NCBI GenBank assembly: GCA_947846985.1
Contig: CANTUZ010000026.1
Coordinates: forward strand, 55,410,730 to 55,474,729
DNA: 64,000 nt
DNA from: Fratercula arctica
Taxonomy: Eukaryota > Chordata > Aves > Charadriiformes > Alcidae
Direction: 5' to 3'
A model generated the notes under the pieces. The model did not search any database. It saw only the letters and a program-made list of their open reading frames with translations, and was not told the DNA's origin. Made by a program: the position numbers and the translations under genes. Position 1 is the first letter of the stretch. Each line of letters starts with the position of its first letter. Below, in pieces: positions 50,536 through 60,760 of the stretch.

Positions 50536-50608
50536 ATTTTATTTTATTTTATTTTATTTTATTTTATTTTATTTTATTTTATTTTATTTTATTTTATTTT
50601 ATTTTATT
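50536..50608. repeat. (ATTTT)n pentanucleotide microsatellite, about 14.6 units
   Basis: An uninterrupted array on the plus strand, read as AAAAT repeats in the ADAMTS19 transcript, about 700 nt past the w1 donor. Likely polymorphic in length. Confidence 0.97.
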
Positions 50609-51300
50609 CATTTTAAAATAAGCACTCTCCTATTTATTTTCTTTAACAAGTACTGAAGCCAAGAATCATACACAACTTTCACTAACAAATTTGATTATTG
50701 CAACTTGAGAATTTTTCACTTTTGCTTCAAAGTATTCCTTGTGGAATAAGTAAAAAAACACAATCCAATTGGGAAGGATAGTTACCTTCACTTTGTCATC
50801 CTTTGCTATTAAGGCAGGAAAAAATAATATTAATGTTGTGATGGCTGATGACCATTATACACTTTAATGGGATCTATCCTGAGAAAGCCAACTTAAATAC
50901 GGACTCTTCCAACTCATGTTCTCATTAAAATGTTTGTTGGCAACAATAGTCAGAGCTGGATCTGATACACAATACCACAGTCCCAAGAGAAAAAAACATG
51001 TTGGGGCACCTGCTTTTCCTCTAGAAAGTATCAGTCCTTCCAGCTAACCTAGCTATTGTGTAGCTATAAAGATTCCTTATTACTTCAAGTTGTAAACATT
51101 TAAGTTGTAAACAATTTCTTAATTTACATTCTATATATCAATATATGTCGCTATTCTTAATAACAAAAACGTTGTTTTCCAAATTTTTCATCAAATTTAA
51201 AAGCCCTCCTAAAAGAAAAAGCAAGTACACAATCAAATTAATCAAATCATAGTAATATTACATGCAAAAAAATACCAGCGTTTGTTATCCACATACTTAC

Positions 51301-51406
51301 TTGTGACCCATTTCATGGGCAATAGTAAAAGCGAGATTCAGACCATTGTCCTCTGCAATTATACATTTTCGTTTTTCACTGCACATTCCACTCAGATAGG
51401 CTATAC
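51301..51406 (-). CDS. ADAMTS19: ADAMTS19 exon w1: catalytic domain with HEXXH
   Basis: This 106-nt exon begins with 2 nt completing a Gly codon, then has 34 codons starting [14 protein letters not shown] and ending [11 protein letters not shown], then 2 nt of an Asn codon. It carries the first two zinc-ligand histidines and the catalytic glutamate of the metzincin motif HEXXHXXGXXH. The acceptor reads CCTAG on the transcript and the donor is the strong GTAAGT. The donor falls inside the Asn codon after the second zinc histidine, so the third ligand lies in w2, 11.2 kb away. The upstream exon, expected to end in phase 1 after a sequence like CDTV, is not found before position 64000. Confidence 0.96.
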
Positions 51407-53104
51407 CTAGGAAAAACAACCACCACATTCAATTACTTTTTGTTATTACTAACTGTATGTATTACGGCATTATTGATCCCAAACAGGTCTGAAACTTTAC
51501 TGTGGTCAGAGCCATCCAAATACAGAAACAGATCTCTCACAAGGGTTTATTTACTCATAAGGCAGAATGACTGATTTTAGCACAAAATTGGACAAAAGAT
51601 AGCAAAGAAATCAGAAGCTGTGGTAATATTACCTGATAGTAATATTGTCTGATTACATAGACCGCAACGTGCAGAAAAGCTATTTTCTAAAAGTGTTGCT
51701 AGGTACCTTAATAAGGTGTGACAGAACACACACATGAATATCGGTAGCACTGTAAATGAAAATATATGTCCACAACAACAGAACACAAATCTGAACAGTT
51801 ATTTCCTCTGACAGACTCAAAAGAATAGAATGCAAAGCATACATCATCACTGTTCAGTACTTACACAACGTTCAGTATGTTAATGCTTATAAAAATGTGT
51901 AGAAGAGTCAGGGGTTACAGAACTCGAATAATTCGCAGGAGATTGCACAAAACGCGTTCATTGTAGAGGCTACAAAGCCTCTACTGTATAATACCTAAGT
52001 TTTTAAAAAAATAGAAGCCTGAATGGTAGGCTTTTGAGTTCAAGTTCAGCTTCTAAAAAGTAGAATGTCTGTAACCGTAAAGGACTGAGGAACATGCCGC
52101 TTAATTTGGGTAATGGTGGTTTTTTTCAGACCACAAATACATTTAGCGGGGCCCTATTGTAGTCACTCGTCGTTTGAAATTTTGGAGTAAGCAATCACAA
52201 TGCTGTTTCAAGTGTTTGGCCTTCTTCCCAGGAACATCCTTTCAACGGAATGGTGCCCTCTGGATCAACATGTTGGCTGGATGTTTGTATGTAAAGGTCA
52301 AGTTTGAAATGTTTGACAGTGTTTGAAATTTAGTCATAATTAGCATTGTAAGTTAACAAGATAAAAGTCATTCTTCTTACGATCCAAGTATTTGTCAGTC
52401 TGTGAGTACAACGCCTCATCCACAACATGAAATTCAAGTAGTAAACCCGTCACTAGTCTGGCAGTGTTGCTCTCAGCAGAGCTGGCTGAAAGCTTTTGGA
52501 CACAAGAGTCATGTGACAAAAAACGTTGTTCAGGATTGAACAAAACAACCACAAATTAGGTTTGAATACGGCAGAACATTTCTTTCCAAAGAAAGGAGAA
52601 AACATGGAGCAGGGGTAAAAGTAATTTGGGATACAACAAAAAGGCAAATAATTTTCAAACCAAAAAGGAAATCCTTCAAAAGACACCTCATGCTAAATTC
52701 GGGTATAACTTATATTAACGCTATTGAAAATAAGAGAAGTAAGAAATGCTCTGAAGTGTAATGTTTTACGTTGAACGCTTTTCTCCAGTAGCTGAAATAA
52801 AAGCAAAAATAATTCTAAAACCATTTTGTGCCTTGTAGTTCCTCAATTGCATGCATTTTCTTTCAAGTTTTGATGACCAAACTGGAAAAGACAGAGCTGC
52901 TTTTAATACTGTAGCTCTTAGTAGAGCTGATAACAGTACCAGAAGAAGCAGACATCAGGAACCTGACTTCAGACAACATCAATGAATTTACAAAGTGCTA
53001 AAAGAAAATAGAAAAATTACTTTTGCCATAGACAAAATCCAGCGCTGCATTTTGAAGTGTGGGCATTCCTGTTACTATAATGCAAAATATTCAGAAATAC
53101 GTTC

Positions 53105-53109
53105 CTTAC
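53105..53109. repeat. Left target-site duplication of the solo LTR
   Basis: CTTAC, identical to 53727-53731 on the other side of the LTR. Confidence 0.9.
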
Positions 53110-53726
53110 TGTGCTGATTTTGGCTGGGATACAGTTAATTTTCTTCATAGTAGCTGGTAAGGGGGTATGTTTTCAATTTTTTCACTGGAAACAGCGTTGA
53201 TATAACACCGGGATGTTTTAGTTATTGCTGAGGATTGCTTACCAGAGCCAAGCCCTTTCCTGCTCCTCAAACCGCCCTGCCAGAGGGCAGGCTGGGGGTG
53301 GGGGAGAAGTTTGGAGAGGACACAGCTGCGCCAGCTGATCCCAAATGACCAAAGGGTTATTCCAGACCATATGATGTCATGCTCAGCAATAAAACTAGGG
53401 GGTATGTTGGCTGGGGTGCTGCTGATCAGGGACTGGCTGGACATTGGTCAGTTGGTGGTGAGCAATTGTTTTCATTTGCATCACTTGTCTTTCTTGTTTT
53501 ATTTATCTCTCTTTGCAATTTTCCTTTTCATTACTACTACTACTACTAAATTATTATTATTATTATTATTATTATTGTTGTTGTTATTAAATTAGTAAGC
53601 TGTTTTTATCTCAACCCACAAGTTTTCTCACTTTTACCCTTCCAATTCCCTCCCCCATTCTGCTGGGGGAGAGAGAGCAAGCATCCGTGTGGTGCTTAGT
53701 TGCTTAGCTGGGATTAAACCACAACA
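53110..53726 (+). mobile_element. Solo LTR of an endogenous retrovirus (avian, ERVL-like) with target duplication
   Basis: The element starts TGTGCTGATTTTGGCTGGGA and ends GGGATTAAACCACAACA, so it has TG...CA ends. It matches an LTR family I know as abundant in bird genomes, with diagnostic segments such as ATGATGTCATGCTCAGC and TTTATCTCAACCCACAAG. The 5-bp sequence CTTAC flanks it on both sides (53105-53109 and 53727-53731). A 5-bp duplication fits ERVL-type integration. No internal viral sequence is present, so this is a solo LTR left by recombination. The TATA-like box near 53388 is altered (AATAAAAC). It lies antisense to ADAMTS19. Confidence 0.93.
53533..53592. repeat. (ACT)n(ATT)n(GTT)n trinucleotide tract inside the LTR
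   Basis: About five ACT units, then about nine ATT units and three GTT units. A similar ATT tract is, as I recall, present in the same place in some copies of this LTR family, so it was probably carried in with the element and has since varied in length. Confidence 0.85.
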
Positions 53727-53731
53727 CTTAC
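53727..53731. repeat. Right target-site duplication of the solo LTR
   Basis: CTTAC, identical to 53105-53109. Confidence 0.9.
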
Positions 53732-56076
53732 TGAAGACAGCTGTCCTCAGTTGGATAAAAATTATTTGCCGGGATCTACAGAAAGAAAATTCCCAAACCT
53801 CCCTCTGCCTGTTGATGCTGAGTACTAACTGAAAACTGTCTGATCATCTCTACTTTTTTGCAGGGAAAAGAAGTCCCCTAACCTTATTTTGGCCTCTAAA
53901 ATGGCAGGTTCAAGTACATTAGCAGTATCTTTCCATACAACAACATGAGTATTATCAGTTGCTGTCTGCAGTCCTACCTGTTCCCCAATTTATTCACAAA
54001 GAACTATGCACATTGCACGTTCTATTCTGCGTACCTATTCTGCAGAAGCAGCAGTCAGAAGCAGTAGGCATTTTCAAAAAAGGCACTTTCAAAAAATATG
54101 ACCAATACCGCTTTTAGACTTGGCATTCCTTGAAGGGAATTGATTATGTTTGACCTTTTTAAGTGTAACATACAAAACATAAGACCTGCATTTCATTTAG
54201 ATTAAATTAGATTTCTGATTCTAGAAATGTCCAAAAACATCAAGTGCAATTAATGCTTTGTGACTTTTCCCCTATTAAACAAAGTCAACCTCATATGTGG
54301 AAGCCACATCCAACAGCAGCTACTGGATGTAAATCAGCCAACTACTAGTCATGAACTGGTTTCATGTCTTGTCCTCGGTTATTAATTTCACATGTAGAGA
54401 AAATGAAACTGACTTCAATAAGCAGCTGCTCTTGCTTAGTTGTCTCTGCATTAGGTAAGAGAAGGAATTTCTTCTTTAAATATATGTATGTTCACTGCAG
54501 CTTCCTGTGGCTTATTAACACAGCTGGAACTGCTCCAAGGTTAAATCCACAAGAAAAGAAAAAAACAACGAACAATTGCTCCCTTGTTATGATTAAGGTA
54601 TTCCTAGTGAACCCCACAGTCTCAACACGCAGCTTCAAACTAAAACACTTAGTATCCGAAAAGCATTGGCTAGAAAGCAGTAGCATCATCTCACTGACAA
54701 TTTACGGAAGGATCCTGTTATCTGTCTAGAAGAAAGTTGTGTTTTGAAACAAAAAAACCACCGTATGAATACATGCCAAATGTAAAATATTCAAACTACC
54801 TCACTCTGTAGATAAATATTTCTCAAGTTAATTCGGAAGAAAACACATGCAATATCAATAAAGAGAGTAAAGCTTTACCACTGTGCCCTAGAAGAACCAC
54901 GTAAGGGACTACTTTTCCTTGTAAAACATGTAAATATCCAAATGAAATATATGCTGCTTCAGAAAAGCAGGACTTTGCCGAAGTCATAGCAGTGGTTTAT
55001 TACTACCATTACTGCTACCCATAGAGATGGGTATTTCCTTCGATATAATATGACAAATTTTTGTTAAAATTTTTTTGGTTTCTTAAGGAACATCTTCATC
55101 ACATGATCGAACTACTTATTCTTTCAAAGTAGGCACACGTTTGCAACTTCTCTGTTGAAAAGCCATAGTTCAGCTCACAGGGACAACACAAAACATATTA
55201 CCAGCTGAAGTATCCGAACAAATTTTTCAGCTTTACCTACTCATTCATGGCCTGCTGCCAATAAGATAAATTCACTACCTATATTAAAAGGCTACTGACA
55301 GCATTGCCCGCAGGAACGAAAACTCCACAGTGAAAACCCCAAAAGCTCATTAAGAAATATGCAGTGAAACATACAAATGTTGCTCTTTCTTACAGTGACC
55401 ATACAACATTCAAGTGTGACTTGAGTATGTCTGTAATTGTAATAACACATTCTAAAAGGCTAGAGATTGGTTATTATTTTTCCCTTTATATTGATCTAAT
55501 TAAATTGATTTTATATTCTGAAAGTCTTAATCACACAAGTCTTAATTACTTAGCACATTTAAATTTATTTTCCTCTGAACTTCCTTGGTTTCACAATACA
55601 TTGAAACTCGGTTTGCATGCCATTAGCTACCTGCTCATTCTGAATCCCTTCCCTCATACTTGCTCCACAACCTACTTGCTAATTTTAGATGTTTTTAAAA
55701 GAGAAAGAGACCCTTCCACATACCACTAGTTTAAACCATTGATAACACCTGGATATCACCTCTATGCATTCCTGAGCTTTCACAGCACTTCTGTTTTGGG
55801 AACACTGATCTTCTGACCAACAGACTATTCTTTTTCCAGATTATAAGGCAATAATGACCATAAAAAAACCACAGAACAAAGTTCCTACAACATATTCTTT
55901 GATTCCAGGTAAGTGGGATAGGGGATTATCCAGATATTCCTTCCACCACTGATAAAGAGCAGAGTCTACCTGAATTTCCAGTCTGTATGAAATCAAAATT
56001 CCATAAAAACCAAATACATATGTTCTGTTCCCAACCCTTGAAAACACAAGCTGAAAGAACTAAAAAGGGCATGTTT

Positions 56077-56124
56077 GTACAAAGTTATAATTTTAAATTA
56101 AATAAATTTAATTTAACTTTGTAC
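56077..56124. repeat. Imperfect 48-bp inverted repeat
   Basis: Left arm starts GTACAAAGTTA and right arm ends TAACTTTGTAC. The inner parts pair as AATTAAAT with ATTTAATT, with an extra block of about 8 nt in the left arm. It could be a small hairpin or the remains of a tiny inverted-repeat element. Confidence 0.75.
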
Positions 56125-57859
56125 ACAGTTAAATAAAAACACCCCAACATTTCCCTTTTAAAACATTTTTAATGGAGTATGTTATATTCTCAGGAATCTA
56201 GGGATAGTACACTCATTGTTGTGCTATCTATCCATCAGTAAAAATTGTCAAATTTAACCAAGATAAAAACCAGTACAACAAAACAGATTCCCAGTGCCTA
56301 CTGCATTCCCTGTCACCTACGTAAAATAATAAATCACACTATTACCCTTGAATGCACATTAGAGATAATTTCAAAGATACTGAAACTGTTCAGGGACCTC
56401 ATGAATGTTGGATCTATTTTTATTAAATCAGTACACACACCACTGATAGTGCTTAATCACGTACTATGAATAAAAGTAATTTTCTCAAGTATTTTCAGTA
56501 TAAAACACCGACGAAATATAGGCAAGCCTGAAATGGATAGAAAAAATTCAGAAAAACTCATGACGATTTGAATCACAAACTTTCCCCAAAAAATCTTTAG
56601 CCTTCAGAAGGTGCCATGCAGCGATACGCTCCTGATAGCATGACCTTAGTTTGACTTCTTGGTAATGCGCAAACCTAGCAAGAAACTACAACAGAAACAT
56701 AATCTAATGCCCAAGTACATCTGGCTTTTGACTCGAACATAAGTATTTTAAATTTGGACTAGCAAATCAATGGGCCTGTGCACATAAATGATAGTACTTA
56801 ACTGGATTTGGTTACTAATCTAACAAATGATTTTTTTAGGAGCCCAGATACTTTTCTTAAGAAACAGGAGGAAAAAAGCTTTCCACAGAGCTGACACTTA
56901 CAAGTATAATTAGCACAAGCTGCTCTGAAGAGAGTCCCAGACACTGAGGGTTTCCAGGAAAAAAAAGTCTTGTCAGTGAATCAGCAGCCCTTAAACATGG
57001 CAGCAATCAAAACAACACAGTTAACAAACAGGAATCTCAAATGCAAACAGAAAACCCTAGACCAATTTATTTTTTTATTTAAAAAGTGACAGATATCAAC
57101 AATGACGATAATTCTACCTACATATGTGTGTGTATGTGTACATATATATATAAATGCACATACACACCAATGCAAGACATCAGAAAAAACAGTGGGATAA
57201 AACCAATTCAACTTGTGCTGCATTTTACGCAAATGTAACTCAAATTTTTTTCACCTGTTTTGTTATTGATTTACGTACATCTTAGAAAAAACAATGCTTC
57301 CAGAAAAATACTTTATCAATAAGTATGCATTTTATGTTTCAGAATAAACTATTAAGCTTAGTCTTCTCCCTTTAGGGGAGAACCCTTAGGGTGGGGAAAA
57401 AGTCTAAAAATGGGGAGGGCTTATCAATGTATGCCATACACACATGGACAAATTCTGAATGTGTGATTGCACAGTTTTAGGTCCTTAGTTCTTGCACCTT
57501 ATAAACAGTCCACAGATGTCTAATACGTTCTCCGAATTTGGCTATTCCTTCTTAACCAGTTTCAGAGTTTGGGTCCACAACATGTGATGGCAAAGTGCTC
57601 CAGAGTGCAATTGTGTACAACAGGACTTTTTTTTCTCTTTTTATGAAGACTGCATAGTGGGTATTCTAACTCAAACAGAAAGTTCTATTCATCTATTCAA
57701 AGCCATCTATGCCTTCTTAAATCTCGGTTAGCTATCTCAATGACAAACAGAGAAGCTCTAGCACATTCAGCGACTCCTCAAGCAAAATAAAACTACAGTT
57801 TTTTGACATCTTATGGTCCTCTGCATACCTTACCTTCTCTTGATCTTCTACAGTCTTTC

Positions 57860-58165
57860 TGACAAAAATGGTTACAGACAAAAGGTCAGGAGTACCATGG
57901 GTTGATAAAGGATGAGCATTATGGTTTTTCTATGGTTCTCTGTTCTTTCCTGGTCAGTCCCAACAGCCGCTTTACTCAGCTGATCAGTAAGTTGACATTT
58001 TCTCCAGTCTCTTTCCTGAGTGGTAGCAAAGCCCATGGTTTTGCACGTATAGGCTAAAGACTCTTTTTTTTCCTTAGTATTCATTACTTTGTATTTGACA
58101 ATACTTAACTTCATCTGCTCTTTCACTGCCCTTTCAGTATCACGAATATCTGCAGTTTTTCTCAT
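57860..58165 (-). mobile_element. Ancient CR1-like LINE reverse transcriptase relic
   Basis: A 97-codon open frame (57872-58165) has, in order, weak matches to the thumb region of CR1-type ORF2: KEQMKLSIVKYKVMNT (typically WQM-F---KCKVMH-G), YTCKTMGFATTQERD (Y-YKM-G--L--T-QERD) and AVGTDQERTENHRKTIMLIL (KK----G-ENKTENI-MPLY). The alignment needs substitutions and small shifts, so this is an old copy. A chance ORF is the alternative, but three matches in the right order argue against it. Confidence 0.6.
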
Positions 58166-60209
58166 CAGCTTTACACTGAACTATCCAGAATGCTTTAAAC
58201 AATATGAAAGCATGCTCAGGCTACCACTATTCCAAACACTTTATGAAGAAAGGCAGCTCTGAACACGAGGACACCTCCTCCTAATGTAGAAGTTGACAAA
58301 TAATTCTCATGTCTTGTTTTTTAACTTTGAGGCAACATATGAAAAAAATTCTTAAAAACGTAAAGCAACTATACACTGTAACTTAGCCACTGAGTACAGC
58401 CAGTATACTTTTTATATCTTTTAATTGCCTATTTTTTTATTTTTGTAAAGGCAATATCACCAAGTGGAAAACTTGTCCATAAAAATATGCATGAACAGAA
58501 AAAGACCAAGATGCAGAAGAAAACTGCATACTGGAAAATAAAGAGAAAAAAGCTATAAACTGAAAAGTCACAACTTCCTGTCCTCCACATTTGACTTTCT
58601 TTTGCACCTGTAACCTAGAAAAAGAAAAAAACTTGGTTAGATTGTGTAGAATTGACGTTGAAGAGGTCCTAAGTCATTCTGTTCAGAAGAAAATGTGAAA
58701 AATCACAGCATATGGAGTGAAGTGCAATAAAGATTTCTTTGCTTCCTCTTTCTCATACTATTAATATGAAATAAAAATCAAACATAATCTTTCTATGCAA
58801 TAACTCAATCTTCTTGTAAGAAATTGGAACTAATTTGATCCATTACTCTAACTTCCTCATGGCATGATTTGCATAAACAATTTTCTACATGTTTGTTTTA
58901 TATGGCAGAGAAAATTATTAATAATCTTGATCTACATTAGTAAGTTTAACTTTTTAACAGAAGTGGAAAAGTCTAACTTTAGGACTTATACAATAAAGAC
59001 TTTCAGTCCTTAAATTTCATGGGTAAATTATGAGTGCCTTACGAAACCTTCACGGAACTCTGCTGTATACAATCAAATAAGATGTGACTTTAAAAAAACT
59101 CACTTATTTGGCAGCAAAACTGAATGGGGCTTTCCGAAGTGAAGTGGAAGCTTGTTACTTAAAATGCTAGAAACAGGTTTCAAGCTGATCGCCAACCATT
59201 TCAGAACAGCTCTCACCAAAAACGAGCATAAATAAATTCATCTTGAGGATATGCTTTTCACTGATGCATTGGACAGACATAACAGACGCAGAGCTGACTT
59301 GGAATGAGTATCACATGTCTCAGATTAAGAGGTGGTGTCTGTTTCCTACCATAAAACCCTGTTTCTGTACATTGACATTGTTACTCTACAGACAAGATGG
59401 GGAGACTGATGACAGTGAACACTGCACTACACCACAGGAAGTATTTTTAACAACTCAAATTTGCTTTCTGTGTTTTCCAACTTGTTCTACATTTCCTTTA
59501 CAGGTGGGCAATGTGACAATGTTGTTTTGCAGTCTTTCAGGCTGGATTTGTACCTTTCTCTGTCAACCCTTTCTGGGGATCATATTTTTTCCTGGGGCAA
59601 AAATGAACAGGGAAAGCTATGTGTGTGAACTAGCCATTTCCAGTCCTTATGGTATCTAAGCATATGGCACTTCTGGTCTTGGGGTTAGTTGTAGTGAAAT
59701 AGGAACGAGAACTTACTCTACACAAAGAAAAGTTTTATTATTGTCCATTACTTTCCTATATATATATAGATATACACAGCATAAAAAAAGACCATTAGGA
59801 AGAAACAATTTTTAAAACATTATGTTAAATGGAATAAAGCAGAGCTTGAATTCTGCTTTGCTTTGATAGAATGAACCCTAACCTAGAAGCTAAGGAAAAA
59901 CTGCTCTTAATGGATCATCACAATGACCAGAAAATACATAAACCAAATCACACACCACAACTCCAGATTGGCACCTACAGCTGTACTAAGTGTTACAAGG
60001 TGGTCTGTGTGCACGTGGTATGAAGGCTGTGTCTATTCCTTTGACTAATTGTCTCTACATTTCTGTACACATATATATATACACACTTTTCTTTTTTTTC
60101 CCCCTCTTTTGATCCTTATTTAGCCTACCTTTCATTTTTTCTTTACATACCTGCTTTACTTAAATAAACTTGGTTATTTAAAAAAAAAAAAAAGTTTACC
60201 TTTTTGTGT

Positions 60210-60760
60210 CTGGTCAATAAACCCCTAAAACAGAAGAAGGGTCAGATGAGATGGGCAAGGGCCCTGTGCTTATGAAGCTGAGGGAAGAATGCAGAGAGTG
60301 ACTGACCACAGCTGTTGCAAAGAAAGCCGAACTTATGTCAAGAGAAAAGGGACTGAAGGGTTTGTTTTAGATAAATGCCTGTATCAGTTCAGTGGATTAA
60401 CTGCTTGTGTAAATGTTTTTCCCTGAGTTAATCAAAAGAGTGTGAATGGCTTCTTGAGTTAGCCAGCCCAGCAAGGGGTAAGTGCATATGCAGCTCAGCT
60501 CGACACAGAGTATAAAAACTGAAAAACTGGCAAAATGAACTGTGAACAGATCAATGGGACTGAGCTGACTTTAACTCACATAGTCCCTCCCAGCACCTGG
60601 CAATGTCCAGCATCGTGACGGTGAGCATATAAAGGCCAGAAGTGGCAATCGGATTTGTACTGCAATCCAACTGTATATTGCAGTGGCTATACTGTGTTTG
60701 CCCTGTGATTTCGGTACATTGCCGTATCACTCTGCTAAATCAAAATCCCATGTAGCATCA
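60210..60760 (+). mobile_element. Possible degraded LTR or other insertion (uncertain)
   Basis: About 550 nt with a higher G+C content than its surroundings and LTR-like promoter features in order: a TATA-type box GTATAAAAAC near 60521, a second GCATATAAAGG near 60628, then a T/G-rich part with TTTGCCCTGTGATTTCGG. I cannot define TG...CA ends or a target duplication, and I do not recognise the family. It directly follows an A-rich tract (60180-60193). Confidence 0.3.

Larger units (their letters stand above)
40098..51300 (-). other. ADAMTS19: Intron w1-w2 (11,203 nt)
   Basis: The largest complete intron here. It separates the second and third zinc-ligand histidines. I recognise no CR1 or LTR in it. 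It holds the 42-bp triplicate (48152-48275), the (ATTTT)n array (50536-50608) and an unidentified coding-like stretch (49233-49937). A patch of mixed composition at about 46130-46400 is also unidentified. The rest is AT-rich. Confidence 0.8.

Noticed and set aside
55364..55729. 121-codon plus-strand ORF
   Set aside because: No family resemblance; typical chance ORF in AT-rich intron.
59243..59659. 138-codon plus-strand ORF
   Set aside because: Cys- and Phe-rich reading with no known domain; antisense to the host gene and no supporting motif.
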